Below are positions 44,942 through 56,530 of a stretch of 64,000 bases of DNA, piece by piece. Each line of letters starts with the position of its first letter. Within the stretch, counting starts at the first letter, position 1. Source of the DNA: Cryptomeria japonica (Eukaryota; Streptophyta; Pinopsida; Cupressales; Cupressaceae); contig NC_081405.1 of NCBI RefSeq assembly GCF_030272615.1, forward strand, positions 20,911,047-20,975,046, in the 5' to 3' direction. The notes beneath the pieces are model-generated. The model was not told the DNA's origin. It worked only from the letters and a program-made list of their open reading frames with translations, and searched no databases. The translations under genes were made by a program, and so were the position numbers.

Positions 44942-44943
44942 AT

Positions 44944-44955
44944 TGGTAGCAGAGC
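44944..44955 (+). other. Primer binding site of element E (tRNA-iMet type)
   Basis: TGGTAGCAGAGC differs at one base from the canonical TGGTATCAGAGC. Confidence 0.82.
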
Positions 44956-45942
44956 TAAATTCCTCGCAAGAAGTCTACCAGATTAAGCTAGATCCTATAA
45001 GTGAATTAATGGATTCCAGTAGTCTTAGAGAACAACTACTTGTTGCACTTGATGATCTAGATCAGTCCAAAGCTAAGGTCAAGCAATTGAAGGCAAATTT
45101 GAAAGATACTGAGAACTTTATTGAATCACTGAAAGATCAGTTGAACAAGTCAAGATTACAAGAGAAAGGAGCTTGTTGATCAGCTCCAGAAGAAAGAAAG
45201 TCAAAGCATTGACGAAGAAGTTTTAAGGAGGAAGACATAAGAATGTGAGAAACTTGCTAGAGCTAATGCAAATCAGAAAAATTAAATGGAAGCTATAGTA
45301 ATGAAATTGACCAAGGAGATTGAAGAAAGGATGAAGAAGGAAGAGAAGTTTGCTCAATCCCTGAAATACAAAATTGAAGAATATTACGAACTTGAGAATG
45401 AAAATGGACAGTTGATAAGTGACCTTGAAGATGTTAGAGAACATGAGGAAGATCTTGGAAAGAAGGTCCTACTTCTTAAATATGATCTTGATGTTGCAAA
45501 TGAGAACAACGAGAAGTTTCAAATCAATTTAGCCAAACTTGATGAAATGCTTGCAAGTTAGAAGAATCCTAATGACACTCAAGGACTTAATTTTGAGAAA
45601 GGTGAAAGTTTCAAGTCAGCTCAGCAGAAGAACAATTCAAGAAAGCCTCTAGTAAGGCAACCTAATGCTCATAAATTCAATGGTAACTAATTTATTTGCA
45701 ATAAATTTGATCATATGGCTAGTCAATACATAAATAGGATGATCAATAATACTTCATCTTTTACTGGTCAATGTTTTAAATGCAATAAATATGGTCATAA
45801 GGTAGATGTATGTAGAACTATGATGAATAGTATTTTAAATAGAAGAAATCTCAGATGCTATGCATGTGGTATGTTTGGACATGTTGCTAACCAATGAAGA
45901 TCAAGAATAAATTTGATGAACTTTAGGCCTATACAAGGAAAT
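44956..45942 (+). pseudogene. Partial gag of element E (coiled coil and zinc knuckles), N-terminus missing
   Basis: Soon after the primer site comes a coiled-coil segment (SLREQLLVALDDLDQSKAKV..., 45010-45180) and a second one (45286-45560). Zinc knuckles follow: CFKCNKYGHKVDVC (about 45773-45815) and CYACGMFGHVANQ (about 45855-45895), the latter with a stop where the final cysteine region should be. The UBN2-type N-terminal gag domain is absent, so about 1 kb was deleted. The frame is cut by G and continues at 51233 with a third knuckle. Confidence 0.77.
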
Positions 45943-45947
45943 GTTGT

Positions 45948-47215
45948 TGTAGTCACATAAAAATGTCCATTTTAATTAAATAAATATTTGCTATTTATCT
46001 GATTAAATATCCATTAAGCCATCAGTTAATTAAATTAATATTTAATTAATTCATCTTCAAACATTCTCCTATTAATTAAATAAATTATTCAATTTATTTT
46101 AATTAATTCATTCAACCAAATTCACACCCAATTAAATGAATAAATCTTATTTATTCAATTTAATCCTCTTTCCTCTTTTAAATAAATTAAATAAAACATT
46201 TATTTAAATCATAAATCCCCCCCCACTTGCATTTGCCTACATCTCCCACTTGCATTCTAAAACCTATTTCTAATCCCTTCTAGACTCTTCTAATCGCTTC
46301 TAATTAGCCTAACCCATCTTCTAAACTTTGTCACATCCCTAAGCAAAGGGAAGTCACTTCTCAAAACCTCAAAGTCTTTGATAACCATTAAAGGCTTTCA
46401 ACCTTCAACCACTTAATCCCCAAAGTCTCCAATAACCATTAATGGTTACCTCAAACCCTCCCACATGGTTAAAACATTTGTTTTGACTCAACCTCTACCC
46501 AACCCAAAGGTCTCATCAGGCCATTAATGCTTTGACCATGATTATCTCTTAAACATTTGCACAAAGGTTTATCCTTGGATTAACTCTTAATCCAGTGGGT
46601 AATCTTAAATTTGGACTTGACCCTTAGCCTCTAGATAACCATGAGGTCTTCTCAGGCCTTTAATGCCTCCAACCTCTTCTCTCAACCCAATCCTATGTTG
46701 ACACTTGTCACCATTTTATTGGTGCCAATTGTGCAAATGGATCCCCAACTTTCAAACTTGGCCCTTGATTAAACCATTCAATCTTAACCCTTCATTTCCC
46801 CATTTCTTCTATAAATAGAACCCTTCTCCTCAAGCAAAGGGAAGCATTAGAGTATTGTTGTTATACTGGTATTAGCATAGAGCTTTCTCATAGCATCACT
46901 ATCTACACTTGCATAGCATTTGCTTATCATATTCAACTATCTTGAATCTCCATATGGCATCCATGGCTAGTGCTAAAAGCTGAGAGCTACACTCATTTGG
47001 GACTTGGAGAGGAGAGGAACAAGGGAGGAGCAACTATGAGCATCTTGATTAGCATTTGGAGGAGTATAGTTTATCTATTCTATGTTTGTATGCTTTCTAT
47101 TTCATGCTTAATATCTCTCTTGATATGCCTGTTTAGGATAATTTTTTGTTGCTAACACTAATGTTTGTTTCTTGTGCTCTTGTGTGTGTTGCCATCAAAC
47201 AGATTTTCTAATCCT
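45948..47215 (+). repeat. 5' LTR of element G, 3' end truncated
   Basis: It begins TGTAGTCACATAAAAATGTC. Its downstream part (GGGACTTGGAGAGGAGAGG, then CAACTATGAGCATC...) resembles the solo LTR at 61505-63188 rather than G's own 3' LTR. It ends at CTAATCCT, short of the family terminus CATCA, and is fused to integrase sequence at 47215-47216. Confidence 0.8.
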
Positions 47216-47217
47216 AC

Positions 47218-47544
47218 AGAGTATCCCGTCTTCAGGACTTAGAGTTACTTGATGAGAAACGACAAGCTGCATACAATCACCTCAAAGCCTATCAGCAACG
47301 CATGAGCAGAAGCTACAATCACCGAGTTAGACCTCGTACATTTGAGGTAGGTGATCTTGTTCTTCGAGAGAATCCTCGCAACCAACCAAACAGAGAACAT
47401 CAGGGCAAGTTTGAATCAAACTGGCTGGGCCCATATGTTGTCACTGCTGTATTCGGATCCGAGGCATATCAGTTGGCTACATCAAAAGGAGAACCGCTTG
47501 CAGATCCAATTAACAGCATGCACCTCAAATGGTTTTATACCTAA
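47218..47544 (+). pseudogene. Integrase C-terminal tail of element G
   Basis: The frame reads RVSRLQDLELLDEKRQ... through RPRTFEVGDLVLRENP and WLGPYVVTAVFG to the stop, nearly identical to 15484-15811 of T (for example GSEAYQL against GSGAYQL, and HLKWFY against HLKRFY). It is only the C-terminal domain and has no catalytic core. The left edge is a deletion junction with the LTR. Confidence 0.88.
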
Positions 47545-50009
47545 GGTGTACAGAGCATCAGGCTCCCCTGCATACTAGAAAATACCAAAAACATTCAGAA
47601 AAATGTCATGAAGAAATACAAAAACATTCAAAAAAGTAAAGGCAAATCATGCATCCAAACAGTGAACAACCACTCCGGTGGCACCTTGGGTAAGTACGGT
47701 GGTGAAAACCTGGCAAACAGGCGCCACTCGTAAAGGCTATGGCTCCATTGTCTTTCAGACTTGTTGCGATCACATCTACTTCATACATAAATCCATCCAT
47801 CCGAAAAACCATGGCTTGTTATTTCTCTGCAAATATGATACATACTCCATGCATCTTGCGTCCCGCTTTTTCATAAGTCATATCTAAAACTGGAGGCAAT
47901 GCCTTTCACTTATTGATGGAAGTGGATTCTACATTGTCTTATGATTCATTAAGTTCTTCATTCAAACAATCATCAAAAATCCAAAAACATTCAAAAATAT
48001 CTCGCAAAAATACCAAAAACATTCAAAACAATTCAAAATCCAAAAACATCGACAAAACCATTGAAAAATCACACAAAAACATGACAACACATTGTACATA
48101 CCCATCTGAGCAGATCCCACACAAACATTGCGCCATACTCCAAACACATCACCACTTATCAATCAAACCAAACCGTCAATTTCCAACACGCAAACTGTCT
48201 TCAACAAGGATGTATCCTTCCTTACCAAAACAAAGACAAAAGTGACATTTTCTTTGACAAGAAAATTATGTTAAGCTATCAAATACTCGGTTGATTTGTG
48301 AGTACAATCGCTCGTTTATCTGTATCAGGATCTTGTAGCATTGTTTTGTATCGTTTGCGCATTATTTCCGATGAAGTTCTGGGGCATGTACTAATGGTGT
48401 CTACATGGTAAGTTCACTAAGTTACGTGATCATAGGTAAAAATACAGTCATAGATCACTACAGCTTGCTGACTACAGTGTATACCTCGACCATATGAGCA
48501 TGAACCATTACCAAGGATCCATATTCTTTATTCTTTATGTATATATTGTTTGTTTGCAGGTACAATGCTCTTTCTTTGGTTCCTCCTACCTCATCCAAAC
48601 TGGATAAAGGTTTTATCTCTTAGTACGGTATGCACTTGTCTCAGGATATGATCAGCCTAAGATCAAGGAGGACGATCCAAGTCATGCATGGAAGGAGATA
48701 ATCCTTGTCTATTCCGCAAGCAATACTCTGGTCAACTTGATCCATTATATCAAGTTGCTTGTATTAACTTGCTATACAAAATCCATGTAAGAAATACTCT
48801 GGTCATCTTGAATCTTTATGTCAAGTTGCTTGTATTTTCTTACAACATTTTAAAGCTCAATGATGAAAAATAAAGCACCATGGATCATCATTCCATCTCA
48901 TTTGTATATATTGCATTCCATTGCATTGCATCCATCCATACATTCATAAATAGCTGCATATCATTCATACATAGTAATGACAATGGATACTCTATTTTCC
49001 TCTTCTTCCATAGGAATGTAATAGGTCCTCCATTTCTTCTATCTAAAATTGAACCCCTCCCCACCCTCCCCATCTCGATAATCACCATCACATACCCTAC
49101 ATCGTGTCCCAATCAGCCTAATCAAGCCACGTTCATCACCATCCATCTCTAAATAGGAGGGATTGTGTTTCCTATCCTAAGTCATCCAATAAGTCAAGAA
49201 AGTTACTCTATCTGCACAGATACATCGACTCCCACACACCTAGACTATCAACAGATACTCTGATCAAGTATCTTCGGGTCTCAATAGGTAATCGATCATG
49301 GTAATCCTAGACTACATCAGGCATTTATCATAATGACCTAGTCTCAACGGGGCTGCTATGATTCACCACAATCATCCATCCCATGCACACACTATCAATT
49401 GATCAACCAATCAAACACAATCCAATGGACAATTACATCAATTGTCTACGTCTTAACGAGTATTTTGCTTCATATACCTTGACTTCATCGGGCAATTATA
49501 TCAATTGTCTAAGTCACATCAGGTCACTTTGATTCACTTACTCAGACTTTATCATGTCCAAGCGACCAACTGACATCAACTGTCACGCTTTGACTTGACC
49601 GGGGCAATTAAACCGATTGCACCAGATTGTCCAACCAATTTTGATCAATTGCATCGCATCAATCCAAACCCCACACTACATCTGCTATGTATCTCTTGCA
49701 TGACCTCAGGGTACTCGCTGGCTTGTTGTTTCTTCATATTCACTCCAATTTCTCCCATTCTTTCATCATTAGTTCTAATTTCTTCTATTCTACCTCCCCT
49801 CCACTTTTCATTCTTTTTCGAGAGATTGTCCGATTTTTCAAAAAAAAAAAAAATAAAAAAAAATAAAAAAAATAAAATAAAAAATTCGGCCCATCTCTCG
49901 AGGGGGCATACCACCCATTAAATTTACATTTTATGGGGCATTTCTTCACACCTATTTTTCTTTCTTTGAAACGACGCGATAAACCGCACCATCTCAAAGA
50001 GGGGCAAAT
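47545..50009 (+). other. 3' noncoding region and polypurine tract of element G
   Basis: It is colinear with 15812-18248 of T at high similarity, with no gene. At 49838-49884 an A-rich run interspersed with single T replaces the short TTTTCAAAAAATTT of T (about 18112-18125). The tract AAAGAGGGGCAAA ends at 50009. Confidence 0.8.
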
Positions 50010-51227
50010 GTAGTCACATAAAAATGTCCATTTTAATTAAATAAATATTTGCTATTTATCTGATTAAAAATCCATTAAGCCATCAGTTAATTAAATTAAT
50101 ATTTAATTAATTCATCTTCAAACATTCTCCTATTAATTAAATAAATTATTCAATTTATTTTAATTAATTCATTCAACCAAATTCACACCCAATTAAATGA
50201 ATAAATCTTATTTATTCAATTTAATCCTCTTTCCTCTTTTAAATAAATTAAATAAAACATTTATTTAAATTATAAATCCCCCCCCACTTGCATTTTCCTA
50301 CATCTCCCACTTGCATTCTAAAACCTATTTCTAATCCCTTCTAGACTCTTCTAATCGCTTCTAATTAGCCTAATCCCCCAAAGTCTCCAAAAACCATTAA
50401 TGGTTAACTCAAACCCTCCTACATGGTTAAAACATTTGTTTTGACTCAACCTTTACCCAACCCAAAGGTCTCATCAGGCCTTTAATGCTTTGACCATGAT
50501 TATCTCTTAATCATTTGCACAAAGGTTTATCCTTGGATTAACTCTTAATCCAGTGGGTAATCCTAACTTAGGCTTGACTCTTACCCTCTAGATAACCATG
50601 AGGTCTTCTCAGGCATTTAATGTCTCCAACCCCTTTTCTCAACCAATCTTATGTTGACACTTGTCACCATTTCATTGGTGCAAATTGCAAACATGGATCT
50701 CAAATCATTCAATCTTGACCCTTGTTGAGATTGCTCAATCTCAACCATCCATTGCTCCATTTTCCCTATAAATAGAGCCCATTTCTTCATAATCTAGATC
50801 CTGAAAAACTTGTATGCATTTAGGCTATAGACATTTTTAGAGAGCATTTAGCATAAGCAATCTAACATCTTATCATTTTGGTTAAAATACATCATTTTAG
50901 CATTAGTATTAGCTTTTTATTTCACATTTAGAGCTATACTACAATCTCAATCCTCCATAAGCATCCATAGTGCAAAAAGCTGCTGAGAGCTACACTATTT
51001 TGGAACTTGGAGAGGAGAGGAACAAGGGAGAAGAAGCTAAAGCCATGCTAAGAGGCAGTTGGAGATGCCTCATAATCTATGTTTTGTTTATTAGATAAAT
51101 TAGCATGTCTTTTGTGTCTCTTTTGGTATGCCTTCATAGTTTAGTTTTAGATTGATTAACACTAATGTTTTGTGTGTTTTGTGTTCTTTGATCATAGACT
51201 AACCTTGTGCCATTTAGGAGGGCATTA
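50010..51227 (+). repeat. 3' LTR of element G
   Basis: It begins TGTAGTCACATAAAAATGTC. About 115 bases present in the 5' LTR (CCATCTTCTAAACTTTGTC... region) are deleted at about 50371. Its downstream half (AGATCCTGAAAAACTTGTA, GAGAAGAAGCTAAAGCC) is T-like. A TATAAATA box lies near 50767. It ends GGGCATTA, CA having become TA, directly before GTTGT. Confidence 0.85.
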
Positions 51228-51232
51228 GTTGT

Positions 51233-51462
51233 TTTTTATGCTTGCAACAAAAGGTCACATTGCAAAATATTGTAGAAGTAGAAATGTGAATAGGAGAGCT
51301 TTGGAAGACAAGAAAAAGAATGTGAAGCCAGATGAGAAGGGTAAAGAAAAAGTTGAAGAGATCAGAGATCAAATGAAGAAGATCTGGGTAAAGAAGAGAA
51401 GTGATGATGCAGGAAGTGGGTCTGCATATGATTCTATTGCTGGAACCTCATCCGGTAACTAA
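51233..51462 (+). pseudogene. Element E gag, C-terminal end (last zinc knuckle)
   Basis: This resumes the gag interrupted by G. A decayed knuckle (GHIAKYCRSRN) is followed by a lysine- and glutamate-rich tail (KKIWVKKRSDDAG) and a stop after GTSSGN. An 18-base perfect palindrome, ATATTTTCATGAAAATAT, lies at 51487-51504 just after the stop. Confidence 0.75.
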
Positions 51463-51852
51463 GCTAAGGCTTCAGGCCTTAGGGGGATATTTTCATGAAA
51501 ATATTTCAAATCCCATGTTGAAGATCTATACCTGGTTTCGACAGGTTGCAGATGCTTGCTTGGTGATTTTCCATAAGAGTTTGATGGTTCGTAGAAGATT
51601 TCTTGAAAATTTATCGATGTGCAGGGTAACTAGAATTGTTAGGGTTAAGAGAATTTATTATACCTAAAAGCTAGGTATGCGGTGGATAAATGGAAAATAA
51701 ACCTTTCATTTCTCACTTTGCATTCGAAAGAGAACAAGAAGGAAAAACAACAGAGATTCAGAGCGAATAGAAGATTCATTGTCTGATCTTGCATCTGGTT
51801 GAGAGGTATTTATTGGCTATCACTTTTTCAATTTGAAGCTTGAAATTTTGAT
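51463..51852 (+). other. Noncoding interval between gag and the unrecognised frame in element E
   Basis: I see no gene in this interval of about 390 bases. It holds the palindrome at 51487-51504 and stops in all frames. The ATG at 51853 opens the next frame. Confidence 0.5.
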
Positions 51853-54800
51853 ATGGCATACTCTGGTATTGCAACCCCATTGTTAGTTGATGTCACTGAA
51901 AGAGCTAGATCCATTTTTAAGAAGAATCCTTATAAGTCTATGGAAGATGATTCGAGTGGTTCTTTTTCATCCATTCTGTATGGAGTACTGCATGTGGAAT
52001 ATATTAGGGCTTACATCCACTATAACATTGAAGAGCTTGGAAGAGCCCAAATGCTAAATTTATACACGAAACACATGATTGATGGACTGGGCAACCTGAA
52101 ACCTGAATTCAAGTCAATCGAGGAGAAGGGTTTCATGCATTTTGTTCATTTTCTGGTGTTCGATGAGCCATAGTGGGTTAGATACATTTTGAGCAGGATA
52201 CATGATGAATTCATGTGGCTTGAAAAACCTTACAAGATTACTTAGAGTGAAATCAAGGTAGTAACCTATTTAAGCTCAGTTTGTGAGGTGCCTATTCTAA
52301 GAAATGTTAAGAATCAGATGGTTACTAAGGCAACCGGTTCACAATTTGACAACATATCAATGACTATCCATGATATTCTTGAATATGATGTTTGATTTGC
52401 ATCTATGGTGATAGGTTACAAGTTATATCAGTCCACCCGAGACAATTCAGTATCTGATACAACTATCTATGCAACTTATTAGATATTGAAAGAAGATAAA
52501 AAGTATGATCTGTGTGAAGTGCTCTGGAGAGAGCTGTTGAACAATTTGAAGAAAATCAAGCAAGACAAGAAGAATGTGTTCAAATTTTACACTTTGATTA
52601 TATGTCTATACTTCTACTTCATGAATGAGATTCTGGGAATAGGAAAGGTTCAATGGGCCTATGATAGGCCAATGGCTGTGTAGATCAAAGAGACACTTCA
52701 GAGTCTAGGAGATTCAAAAGAATAAAAAGGCATACTTTGGGGATACTTAAAAACCTTTCAAATCATAATGCAAAGCAAAGAAAGGATTCCTAAAGAGATA
52801 GTTGAGAAGTATCAAGATACTATCTGCTTTATGGTAGATACTATCTGCTTTATGGTAGACATTGCCCAATGTTTTATGGAAGCCTTTGAGCCAAGGAATT
52901 CAAGGATGATGCCTATGGGGTATGAAGTCTAAGGACACGTACTTGAGGCATATTCTCAACACCTATTGAGAAAAGCAATGGAAAAGTTTGAGGAGAGGTT
53001 TGACACATATAAGGAAAAGAGCTTGAGCCTACGTTCTCAGTTCAAGAAACCTGAGATACAAAAGAAGGTAAGGTTTAGGAAATGGAACAACTGGTAGAGA
53101 GCTTGGGGATCACAAAGGAGGCAATATGGAGAGGCAGAGAGAAGAACATCTTAAAGGATGAAGATATTTTCAATCCCAAGGATGCTAAACAAAAAACCCC
53201 TTCACCTAAGCCAAGACAGTCAAGGAATTCTACACTCTCTTCCGGTACTTAAAAACCATTCAATTCACCTAAGCCTCATGTCCAACCATCTGGTGGAGCA
53301 GTGAAGTGGAAGAAAGAACAACCACAAAGAGTTTATGTGGTAGCCTCTGCAGAAGAAGAAGAAACAAAATCTGATGAAGCGATAAAATAATTAAAGAACA
53401 GTGCTACAGCTGCCAGGGTTGTCAAGAAGAAACCATCCGGTGAGGAGCAACCTGGAAAGAAGGTGAGAAATGAAGTAGAACAATCTAGGATAACTCTAAA
53501 GCAAGTAAAGGAAGCAATAACTAAACAAGGTAATTTAAAACTACTTTGTCAATTTTATGATCTATTGGATGACAAAGGGAAGAAATCATTGGAAGAAACC
53601 ACAAATGTATATTTGAATAAATATAATAGGGCTCTCATTGAGATTGTATCAGAAGTTCCCAAAAGCTTATATGATCTCTTAGAACTAAGGAAAGAGACAA
53701 CAAGATTAGAAGAAGAAAGGATAAGGGAGTATGTGTTAGTAAAACTTTGTCCGATAATTGCTAAAATGGAAATAGATAGAATTCTCAAGGAAAACAAAGA
53801 AAAGTTTAGAATAAATCAAGGGTGAACAACCTAAGATTGGGAAAAATGAGGAAGTTCACAAAGAGATGGAACAAATTTTGAGTGAAATTATTTGAAAGTA
53901 TCAGTATGAGGTGATTCCTGAAAAATATTAGGCAGATGTTCAAAAGTCTATTTCGGAATTCCTAGGAATTCCATTCCTAGGAGAATATGCCAAAAGTTGA
54001 TGAATCGAGAGAACATATAGCCCAATAGGTGGGCTTAGATGCTTTGGGAGATTCAAGAGTTGAGGACACTGCAACTAAGGTAGATGTAAGTTAGAAGGAA
54101 ATTGATGCAGGTGAGGGAACTCAAAACCCTTTGGTAGTAACTGTTGAACTTAAGGAAGAAGCAGAGAAGGTAGTGGAAACAAATAAGGGAGCAGATGAAA
54201 TATATAGCAAGGTTGAATAGATTTTGGTGGCAAGGGACACTATGAAATCTGAGAAGGGGAAGCAGACCATAAGTAAGGAAGCAGACCATAAGTAAGGAAG
54301 CAGACCATAAGTAATATAGACTTCACCCAAGGCCCCGTCAATCTTGACTATCTATCCCCTATTCAGGCGCTCAAATTGGCCACACTCACTCAAGCCAAAG
54401 AAAGTGAAGATTTATTGAAATCTCACATGGAGGATAGTTAGGTGATATCATTGGCAACGAGTGTTCATGAGAAGATTTTGCCATATTTCAAGAAGGACTC
54501 ATCCAACACACCCTCTGGGAAGTTGAAGCATTTGCTTGAGTCAGTTGATTCTCATTTTGAATCATTAGAGAAAGCTGCTGAGGTAAAGGTTCTAAGAAAT
54601 TTTAATGCTATGAGGATGAGGATAGTTCTGAAAATGATTGAAGGAGATATAAAAAGTTTGGTCACCTGAGTTAAAGCATTCAAGATGCAATTTCTGAAGG
54701 AGAAAGAATCTACAAGTCATGCCTCTTATCGCCTAAGTTCACCATTGAGGTTGACAAGAAGATAAAGGAGTGTGAAGGGCTTCTGGTCAGCATATCTCAA

Positions 54801-55139
54801 TCTTATGATCCTCAGTCTATTTTTGGAAGCAACAAAGAAAATCAGATGATATCTCTACTTGATAAAATCAAGAGTTTGAATAAAGATAAATATAGGATTA
54901 TAGGAAGAGTGGGAGAGTTAAGGAATCTAACCACTCCCTGGTTAGACACCTTTCTTAGTAGCCTACATGATGCTCATAATGCATTAAATAAAAGTGCTCC
55001 TACAGATCTTCGAGCAACAAAGATGTACACATATCTATTCAACGTCCTCATATCTATTTTGGAGAATATGAAGAAGGGATGGGATGACCATTTGCAATCA
55101 TTGAAGAACATTTTTGCGGATATCTTCAAATTTTTGTGA
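51853..55139 (+). pseudogene. Unrecognised long accessory frame of element E (about 1,090 codons, decayed)
   Basis: I do not recognise this protein. From ATG 51853 (MAYSGIATPLLVDVTERARS) one frame holds for about 276 codons to 52680 with only four single stops. It encodes an apparently globular region with hydrophobic helices (LIICLYFYFMNEILG, QWAYDRP). After further stops and frameshifts a lysine-, proline- and glutamate-rich low-complexity middle follows (about 53090-54300), then helical segments (54442-54669, 54780-55139) ending NIFADIFKFL and a stop. It occupies the place of pol, between gag and the polypurine tract. Possibilities are a captured host gene, an envelope-like third frame as in SIRE-type Copia elements, or a plant-mobile-domain-type protein. 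None is proven. Confidence 0.55.
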
Positions 55140-55381
55140 ATGTGTAAGGACCATGTACATGTGTAAATAAAATTTCTGATTTCCAGGACCATACCTTTGT
55201 CATTGATGTCAAAGGGGGAGAATAGATGAGTGAAAAATTTTGATCTTAGGGGGAGATCTTTGATTCTTTGATTCTTTGGAATCTAGTGATTAGATTTTTG
55301 GTTATAATATATTGTATTTTGGTTTTGGTTTGACACAGTCATTTTTCACTAAGTGTTGCCATCAATGCCAAAGGGGGAGAT
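55140..55381 (+). other. 3' noncoding region and polypurine tract of element E
   Basis: No gene. Two CAAAGGGGGAGA-type tracts occur (about 55210 and 55368). The second, AAAGGGGGAGA at 55370-55380, precedes the 3' LTR by one base. Confidence 0.75.
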
Positions 55382-56530
55382 TGTTGGAAAGAGACACTAC
55401 ATATATGTTGAGATGTTGTCATTGATGGCAACTCATATCAGATTTGACAACTTGAGTCAGATATTCAATCCACAGTTCATGATTCACTCATATCAAAAGA
55501 TTGATTGAGGTCCGATAAGGTTCGGTGAGAACAGGCTATCTAGTAGTGTAAAACATTTGGTTGGATTCATCCGTGTTACATATTTTATGTTGCGGATCTC
55601 AAAGAATCATTTTGGTTGTGTGATATGAATCATTCCAGGTTTATGGCCTCCAGTGTTGTGAATTGTGTAAGTTGGAAGATCCGGTAGACAATTTTCTAGT
55701 AGAACAATGTTCATTAGCAAGTAATGTATGTAGATTCTATGTGTGGATCGTGCAGAGTAATTTTGGTGGTTTTTTGAATGATCAAGGTTGTTGAGATAAC
55801 ATGTGGGAAGTGTGTGGACATCTTGTTTTGGTCTGCTTAGTTGTTTTTGGATTGGATTGAGCTGACTTGAGTAACACGTTTCATGTTGCGTGTTATGCAG
55901 TTTTTGGGCTAACATGGAATTAATCTAGTTTGATGTTGTGGATATATAAGACCAATTGATTTGATCATTTGATATGTAGATGATGATAATAAAATTGTGT
56001 ATGAGCAATTGTATGTAGTTGCACATGTGTGGTTGGAAGATTGGTGCTCTGGTATGTTGCAGAATATCAGAACAAAGTAGAGTAGCAGAGAAGAGTGTGA
56101 TCATGTGTTTTATACTTAATCAGAACTATACTCAGACATTTTCTAATGCTATTAAATAGTTTTAACTCTCTTGTATCCCTTATAATCATTTTGTAAGGCA
56201 GTGAGCCTTCCGAGTTGTAGCCCTTATTGTAAAATTTGAGCAGTGAGCTCTAGGCTGTGTGCCTGAATGCATGTGCATTCTCCTTATGTAATATTTTTAT
56301 ACTTCTAATAGAGTATATTAATATTTTGGGTTTGAATCCCACCGTGGTTTTTCCCTTAACTGGGTTTCCACGTAAAAATAAAGGTGTTATGGTGTTGCTG
56401 ATTTTGACTTTGTGATTCTACACTTTGTTTTTCTTCATTTGCATTAAGTGGTTGAAAAATCAGGTTATTAAAGTTAAAATTGTTGAACACTGATTCACCC
56501 CCCCCTCTCAGTGTTGCCTTGATTCCAACA
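55382..56530 (+). repeat. 3' LTR of element E
   Basis: It starts TGTTGGAAAGAGACACTAC and ends CTTGATTCCAACA, aligning with 43795-44941. It is followed by CACCC, nearly matching CACCT left of the 5' LTR. Confidence 0.9.

Larger units (their letters stand above)
45948..51227 (+). mobile_element. Element G: internally deleted T-like Gypsy element
   Basis: Exact duplications GTTGT flank it (45943-45947 and 51228-51232). It consists of a 5' LTR whose end is lost, then only the integrase tail, a 2.4-kb 3' noncoding region colinear with T, the polypurine tract AAAGAGGGGCAAA and a 3' LTR. The primer site, gag, protease, RT, RNase H and most of integrase are missing. The two LTRs agree well in the first 380 bases but differ strongly in their downstream halves. 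Confidence 0.88.
43795..56530 (+). mobile_element. Element E: pol-less Ty1/Copia-type element carrying an unrecognised long frame
   Basis: LTRs at 43795-44941 and 55382-56530 (1147 and 1149 bp) align along their length. Near-identical duplications CACCT and CACCC flank it (43790-43794, 56531-56535). It has a primer site, a partial gag, a long unrecognised frame and a polypurine tract, but no protease, integrase, RT or RNase H. Element G is inserted in gag. Without G the interior is about 5.15 kb. It must have depended on another Copia element for enzymes. Confidence 0.87.
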
